Part shown: positions 7,131 to 10,186 of the stretch, piece by piece
How the letters are laid out: the number at the start of each line of letters is the position of its first letter
Numbering within the stretch: the first letter of the stretch is position 1
Source of the DNA: Saprospiraceae bacterium
GTDB taxonomy: Bacteria; Bacteroidota; Bacteroidia; Bacteroidales; JAIPBB01
Reading direction: 5' to 3'
Assembly: GCA_021739805.1 (NCBI GenBank)
Contig: JAIPBB010000196.1
Location: forward strand, 1 to 10,186
Length of the DNA stretch: 10,186 nucleotides
The notes under the pieces: generated by a model
Told to the model about the DNA's origin: nothing
Database searches by the model: none
Seen by the model: the letters and a program-made list of their open reading frames with translations, nothing else
Position numbers and translations under genes: made by a program

Positions 7131-8183
7131 ATGAAAGATAAAAAAGAGAATAAAAGCAGACCCTTAATTCGTAATAGCACAGCCGAATTTTTGATATTCA
7201 CATCACAAGCCGGAGAGAACAGTATTGAAGCTCGTTATGAAGACGAGACAATTTGGCTAACTCAAAAGCTTATGGGTGAGCTATTTGAAGTTGATGTGCG
7301 TACTATAAATGAGCATTTAAAGAATATTTATAAACAAAATGAGTTGACAGAGAAGTCAACTATCCGGAAATTCCGGATAGTTCAAATAGAGGGCAATAGG
7401 GAGGTTGCACGTGATGTCGCTTTTTATAATCTCGAAGCAATTATCTCTGTTGGTTATAGGGTTAATTCTATTCGTGCCACTCAGTTTAGACAGTGGGCAA
7501 CAAGGGTGCTTAAAGAGTTTGCTATCAAAGGATTTGTGCTAGATAAAAAACGCCTTGAAAATGGCACATATCTCAATGAAAACTATTTTGAAGAGCTTTT
7601 ATCTGAAATAAGGGAAATAAGATTAAGCGAAAGAAAATTCTATCAGAAAGTAACCGATATTTTTGCCACAAGTTTAGATTATAATAATGAGGCAAAAACG
7701 ACAAAAGAGTTTTTTGCTAAAGTTCAAAACAAATTGCATTTCGGAGTTCATGGACACACAGCGGCAGAGCTAATTTATAAAAGAGTAGATAGTAATAAAG
7801 ATAGAATGGGTTTAACTTCATGGAAAAATAGTCCAGATGGGAAAATATTAAAAACTGATGTATCAATTGCAAAAAACTACCTTTCAAAAGATGAAATGGA
7901 ATCTTTAGGTAGAATTGTAAATGCTTATTTGGATTTAGCAGAAGAAAGGGCTAAAAGAAAAATTCCAATGACTATGCAAGATTGGGCAAAAAGACTCGAT
8001 TTATTTTTAGAATATGACGATAGAGCAGTACTAACAGATGCAGGAAAAATAACTGCTGAAATTGCAAAAGACAAAGCCGAAAGTGAATTTGAAAAATATC
8101 GTATTGTGCAAGACCAACTTTTTGAAAGCGATTTTGACCGTGAAATGAAGCAAATAGAAGAAAAATTAAAAAACCGCGATTGA
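7131..8183 (+). CDS. RhuM-family protein (Virulence_RhuM), intact, copy 2
   Basis: This 350-residue, full-length RhuM-family protein is named after Salmonella RhuM; the biochemical role of the family is not settled. I chose ATG 7131 over the adjacent GTG 7128. Visible parts are a strand segment (LIFTSQ...SIEARYEDETIWLTQ, 21-45), a predicted helix-turn-helix (about 44-67, TQKLMGELFEVDVRTINEHL), a strand or wing region (76-98, STIRKFRIVQIEGNREV) and the family core FYNLEAIISVGYRVNSIRAT (98-117) with QFRQWATRVLKEF. The C-terminal half is helical, with FGVHGHTAAELIYKRVD (204-220) and LTSWK. The protein has no signal peptide or membrane segment, so it should be cytosolic. It begins 4 nt after a broken paralogue. 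A 25-bp palindrome encodes the wing. DNA binding is inferred from the helix-turn-helix only. Confidence 0.85.
   Translation: MKDKKENKSRPLIRNSTAEFLIFTSQAGENSIEARYEDETIWLTQKLMGELFEVDVRTINEHLKNIYKQNELTEKSTIRKFRIVQIEGNREVARDVAFYNLEAIISVGYRVNSIRATQFRQWATRVLKEFAIKGFVLDKKRLENGTYLNENYFEELLSEIREIRLSERKFYQKVTDIFATSLDYNNEAKTTKEFFAKVQNKLHFGVHGHTAAELIYKRVDSNKDRMGLTSWKNSPDGKILKTDVSIAKNYLSKDEMESLGRIVNAYLDLAEERAKRKIPMTMQDWAKRLDLFLEYDDRAVLTDAGKITAEIAKDKAESEFEKYRIVQDQLFESDFDREMKQIEEKLKNRD
7358..7382. repeat. Intragenic palindrome, RhuM copy 2 (perfect 12-bp arms)
   Basis: AACTATCCGGAA (7358-7369) and TTCCGGATAGTT (7371-7382) are perfect complements around A7370. That base is the third position of the Lys80 codon. 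The palindrome encodes most of STIRKFRIV, directly after the predicted helix-turn-helix. Confidence 0.92.
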
Positions 8184-8190
8184 AATTAAT

Positions 8191-8225
8191 GTTTCGTGTT
8201 GCGAGTTTCGTGTTTCGTGTTTCGA
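8191..8225. repeat. Tandem 7-bp repeat (GTTTCGT-like), five units
   Basis: The units in order are GTTTCGT, GTTGCGA, GTTTCGT, GTTTCGT and GTTTCGA, starting 7 nt after the intact RhuM stop; a degenerate sixth (GTCTTGC) may follow. The tract stands out by being rich in CG steps in an A+T-rich region. It is a simple-sequence tract that could slip during replication. No coding or terminator role is evident. Confidence 0.75.
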
Positions 8226-8270
8226 GTCTTGCTTAATTATATTTCAAATTATTAATGATAAAGAATTTCG

Positions 8271-8408
8271 ATTTCTCCATTTAAACAGTTTTTCTTTAAT
8301 AAGTTATAAGCTTAGGGCGAATAAAATAATTAAAGAAAACATCATATTAATTACAATAAAATATTTAACTTTGAAAAAATGATTTCCTTCAGTAGCAGTC
8401 AGGAAATC
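8271..8408 (+). repeat. Leader repeat, copy C, upstream of the nuclease-like gene
   Basis: The first 16 bases, ATTTCTCCATTTAAAC, are identical to copy A. The block continues through TTATAAGCTTAGGGCGAATA, AAGAAAACATCATATTAATT and ATATTTAACTTTGAAAAAAT, matching copy B through the middle and copy A at both ends (including TTGRAAAAATGATT). It contains the TAACTTTG box and ends with a hairpin after the box. The start codon of the downstream gene lies about 40 nt beyond the hairpin. Confidence 0.75.
8366..8373 (+). promoter_or_regulatory. Candidate -7 box TAACTTTG (leader C)
   Basis: This is the same octamer as in leaders A and B, fitting TAnnTTTG. It lies 77 nt before the start codon at 8451, leaving room for a structured 5' untranslated region. 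No clear -33 element is seen. Confidence 0.4.
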
Positions 8409-8413
8409 TTTTT
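8381..8413 (+). terminator. Hairpin with T5 run after the leader C box (attenuator-like)
   Basis: GATTTCCT (8381-8388) pairs perfectly with AGGAAATC (8401-8408) across a 12-nt loop. The stem is preceded by A6 and followed by TTTTT. The shape is that of an intrinsic terminator, sitting between the candidate -7 box and the gene start, so it could attenuate the downstream gene or end upstream read-through. The stem is short. Confidence 0.4.
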
Positions 8414-8450
8414 ATCTACAAGTTGACATTCATTATAAAAAGACAAAATA

Positions 8451-9362
8451 ATGGCACTATTCAAGATTGAAAAAAAATTAGAATACATCAAGGAAAAACC
8501 TTTTAAACTTGAAAAAGAGATTCAGGATTTATCCGAGCAAAATTTGAAAACGGTTTTCGGACTCGACTTTGTTAAATCAGAATTTTCACTTAATAATTTC
8601 AGGATTGACACCTTGGCATTTGATAAAGAAGCCAATGCATTTGTTATTATAGAATACAAAAGAGATAAGAATTTTAGCGTTATTGACCAAGGTTATGCTT
8701 ATTTATCATTAATGCTCAACAACAAAGCTGACTTCATACTAGAGTTCAATGAGAACTTGGACAAGACACTAAAACGTAACGATGTTGATTGGTCACAATC
8801 AAGAGTTCTTTTTGTCTCTCCAGCTTTCACAAATTATCAAAGAGAAGCGATTAATTTTAAAGATTTGCCAATAGAATTATGGGAAGTTAAAAGATTTGAG
8901 AATAATACAGTTTCTTATGAGCAAATTCAAAAAGCAGGTGCACAAGAAAGCATAAAAACAATTTCAAGGACCGATCAAACAATTGACAATGTTGCAAAAG
9001 AAATAAAAGTTTATTCAGAGGAAGAACATTTAGAAAATGTAAATGAAGAAATAATAGAGCTTTATGAGAAATTCAAAAGTGCCATTCAAAATCTAGACAA
9101 CTTTGAAATTAAACCTAAGAAAAAATATATTGCATTTGTTTCTGGACGCAACGTAATTGATATTTTACCACAAAAAAAAGCGTTGAAAATGTGGATTAAT
9201 ATGAGCAAAGGAGAACTTGACGACTCAAAAAATATTACACGGGATGTATCGACAACAGGGCATTGGGGAAATGGGGATTATGAAATTCAGACAAATAATG
9301 ATGATGATTTAGAATACATTTTAAGTCTTGTGAAACAATCGATTAAAAAAAATAAAAAATAA
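8451..9362 (+). CDS. PD-(D/E)XK nuclease-like protein with C-terminal DUF5655-type domain
   Basis: This 303-residue cytosolic protein has two parts. The N-terminal part (about 1-165) looks like a PD-(D/E)XK nuclease core: FRIDTLAFD with Asp53, VIIEYKR with Glu68-x-Lys70, and a QxxxY-type motif in VIDQGYAYL (Gln80, Tyr84). After a charged linker, the C-terminal part (about 200-300) has KKKYIAFVSGRNVIDILPQK, ALKMWINMSKGELDD, RDVSTTGHWGNGDYEI and DDLEYILSLVKQS, the pattern of the DUF5655 family. All three core nuclease positions are present, so activity is possible. The function of this architecture is unknown; a nucleic-acid-processing or defence role is an inference from the fold and from the accessory neighbourhood. 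It has its own leader and no overlapping partner gene. Confidence 0.8.
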   Translation: MALFKIEKKLEYIKEKPFKLEKEIQDLSEQNLKTVFGLDFVKSEFSLNNFRIDTLAFDKEANAFVIIEYKRDKNFSVIDQGYAYLSLMLNNKADFILEFNENLDKTLKRNDVDWSQSRVLFVSPAFTNYQREAINFKDLPIELWEVKRFENNTVSYEQIQKAGAQESIKTISRTDQTIDNVAKEIKVYSEEEHLENVNEEIIELYEKFKSAIQNLDNFEIKPKKKYIAFVSGRNVIDILPQKKALKMWINMSKGELDDSKNITRDVSTTGHWGNGDYEIQTNNDDDLEYILSLVKQSIKKNKK

Positions 9363-9547
9363 CGAAATGCCAAAAATGTGTATAGTGAATAGCTACATGC
9401 GGGATATCTACAACGCTAAGACGAAACATCTGCACACTACCCAAAGGAGCATATTTTATTCGATTATGGAATAATGATTTTGTGAAGATTGAGAAGATGG
9501 TGGTTTATTAAGAATTTTCTAATGAATGGACAAATAGAAGTTTAAAA

Positions 9548-9880
9548 ATGGCTAAAAAACTAATACCTCCAAAGGAAGGGTTCAATGAAATACTTCTTTA
9601 CACCACGCCCAACGGCAAAGTGAAAGTGGAAATATATTTGCAAAACGAAACCATTTGGCTTACCCAACAAAAGATAGCTGATTTGTTTGGGGTTGATAGA
9701 ACCGTAGTAACAAAGCACTTGAAGAATATTTTTGGAAGAGAAGAGCTAAAAGAAATTTCAGTTAGTGCAAAAATTGCACATACTGCCGCAGATGGCAAAA
9801 ATTATCAAACACAGTTTTACAATCTTGATGCTATCATTTCTGTAGGTTATCGTGTAAATAGTAACCCTGCCAGCCATTAG
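9548..9880 (+). pseudogene. C-terminally truncated RhuM-family gene, copy 3
   Basis: The 110-residue frame starts MAKKLIPPKEGFNEILLYTT and carries the N-terminal half of the family: ETIWLTQQKIADLFGVDRTV (helix-turn-helix), VTKHLKNIFGREEL, VSAKIAHTAADGKNYQTQFY and NLDAIISVGYRVNS. Just after VNS the protein should continue with the conserved ATQFR-WAT segment. Instead it reads NPASH and stops. From about 9861 the DNA matches a different RhuM gene in other frames, so the C-terminal two thirds are gone and the end is a recombination joint. The truncated product keeps the putative DNA-binding part and could still act as a small competitor, but decay is the simpler reading. Confidence 0.8.
9759..9785. 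repeat. Intragenic palindrome, RhuM copy 3 (imperfect)
   Basis: The core GTGCAA (9765-9770) and TTGCAC (9774-9779) pair around AAA. After a 2-base mismatch, CAGT (9759-9762) pairs with ACTG (9782-9785). The centre, A9772, is the third position of the Lys codon in SAKIAHT, the equivalent position to the other copies. Confidence 0.7.
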
Positions 9881-10003
9881 CAAGTAATGAAAAACATATT
9901 TGAATCGGGCCAGTTAGATGAAAATTTAGTTGTTTCCATTTTGGAAATAACTGCTAGTGATGACAAAACTATAATTCTTTTGAATTTGAGAAGAAGAAAT
10001 TAG
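9861..10003 (+). pseudogene. Frameshifted fragment of a fourth RhuM-family gene
   Basis: Reading from 9861 gives VTLPAISK and then a stop. One base out of register, from 9887, comes MKNIFESGQLDENLVVSILE followed by ITASDDKT. Together these resemble the RhuM stretch (AISKH.KNIFESGELDENSVV...TASDGK.Y) that follows the helix-turn-helix, so a single-base deletion near 9885 explains the break. After KT the match is lost; one further frame gives YNSFEF, and no FYNLDAII core follows. The fragment begins exactly where copy 3 loses its homology, implying a joint between two paralogues. It holds its own palindrome at 9928-9952. Confidence 0.6.
9928..9952. repeat. Intragenic palindrome, RhuM copy 4
   Basis: AGTTGTTTCCA (9928-9938) pairs with TGGAAATAACT (9942-9952) around TTT, with one G:T pair (9932:9948) among 11. 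The centre, T9940, is the third position of the Ile codon in VSILEIT, matching the register of copies 1-3. Confidence 0.75.
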
Positions 10004-10186
10004 TGATTAAGATTGATATATAACAAATTTTTTGATTTAAGAACAAAGGGTAATGTGTGCAAAAATGGTTGGTAGAAAATTAAAAATTAATTTGTAATAT
10101 TCCGGCGTTAATCTGAAGAGGAAGCAAGCTCTGGTGGAGATCAACTTGTTAGCAATAAGATTAATGCTTATACAGTAATATTGGCA
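10004..10186. other. Right edge, no recognisable gene
   Basis: No family is recognisable here. The last 75 bases (from 10112) stay open in one plus-strand frame (SEEEASSGGDQLVSNKINAY and on to the edge), but the frame lacks a start codon and follows a stop directly. A minus-strand frame is also open to the edge. Either could be the tip of a gene lying mostly outside the window. Confidence 0.3.

Noticed and set aside
7077..7382. RhuM palindromes as intrinsic terminators
   Set aside because: They lie inside coding sequence, are not followed by T runs, and recur at one exact codon in four genes.
3555..8408. The three leaders as a CRISPR array or integron attC sites
   Set aside because: There are only three copies, kilobases apart, with no short regular spacers, no cas or integrase gene and no recognisable attC core. 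A shared leader fits better.
9367..9474. A 35-residue frame beginning MPKMCIVNSYMRDIYNAK, 4 nt after the nuclease-like gene
   Set aside because: The composition is less A+T-rich than its surroundings, which caught my eye, but there is no known family or motif to support it as a gene. It may be a remnant.
10112..10186. Open plus-strand frame to the right edge (SEEEASSGGDQLV...)
   Set aside because: There is no start codon after the preceding stop, and 25 codons are too few to judge. It is noted only under the right-edge entry.

Overview
The window is strongly A+T-rich. Its gene families point to a Bacteroidota (Bacteroidetes) chromosome: a LytS-type histidine kinase fused to Reg_prop/Y_Y_Y sensor sequence beside a LytTR response regulator, several RhuM-family genes, and repeated TAnnTTTG boxes like the -7 element of this phylum. 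Genus cannot be read from the sequence.

Layout. (1) 1-2623: a two-gene two-component system. The kinase lacks its usual 5' part (signal peptide and most of the propeller); a 15-bp-arm hairpin and a T12 tract lie just upstream. (2) 2624-3852: about 1.2 kb without a convincing gene, ending in a leader that recurs twice more in the window. (3) 3853-6710: a likely operon of a KamA-like radical-SAM/PLP aminomutase and a fold-type I aminotransferase. The residues that bind the lysine side chain in lysine 2,3-aminomutase are changed, so the substrate is probably not lysine. (4) 6711-10186: an accessory, partly decayed zone. It holds a broken RhuM gene, an intact RhuM gene, a two-domain protein with a PD-(D/E)XK-like nuclease core and a DUF5655-like C-terminus, a truncated third RhuM gene, and a frameshifted piece of a fourth.

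Two patterns go beyond gene calling. First, a leader of about 100 bp with the box TAACTTTG near its 3' end lies before the radical-SAM gene, the broken RhuM gene and the nuclease-like gene. These products have no obvious common function, so the leader looks like a module boundary or a shared regulatory unit. Second, all four RhuM copies carry a palindrome inside the reading frame at the same place, just after the predicted helix-turn-helix and centred on the third base of the equivalent codon. The arms differ in sequence between copies but remain self-complementary. This is a candidate undescribed feature: a variable, symmetry-preserving site embedded in the coding sequence.
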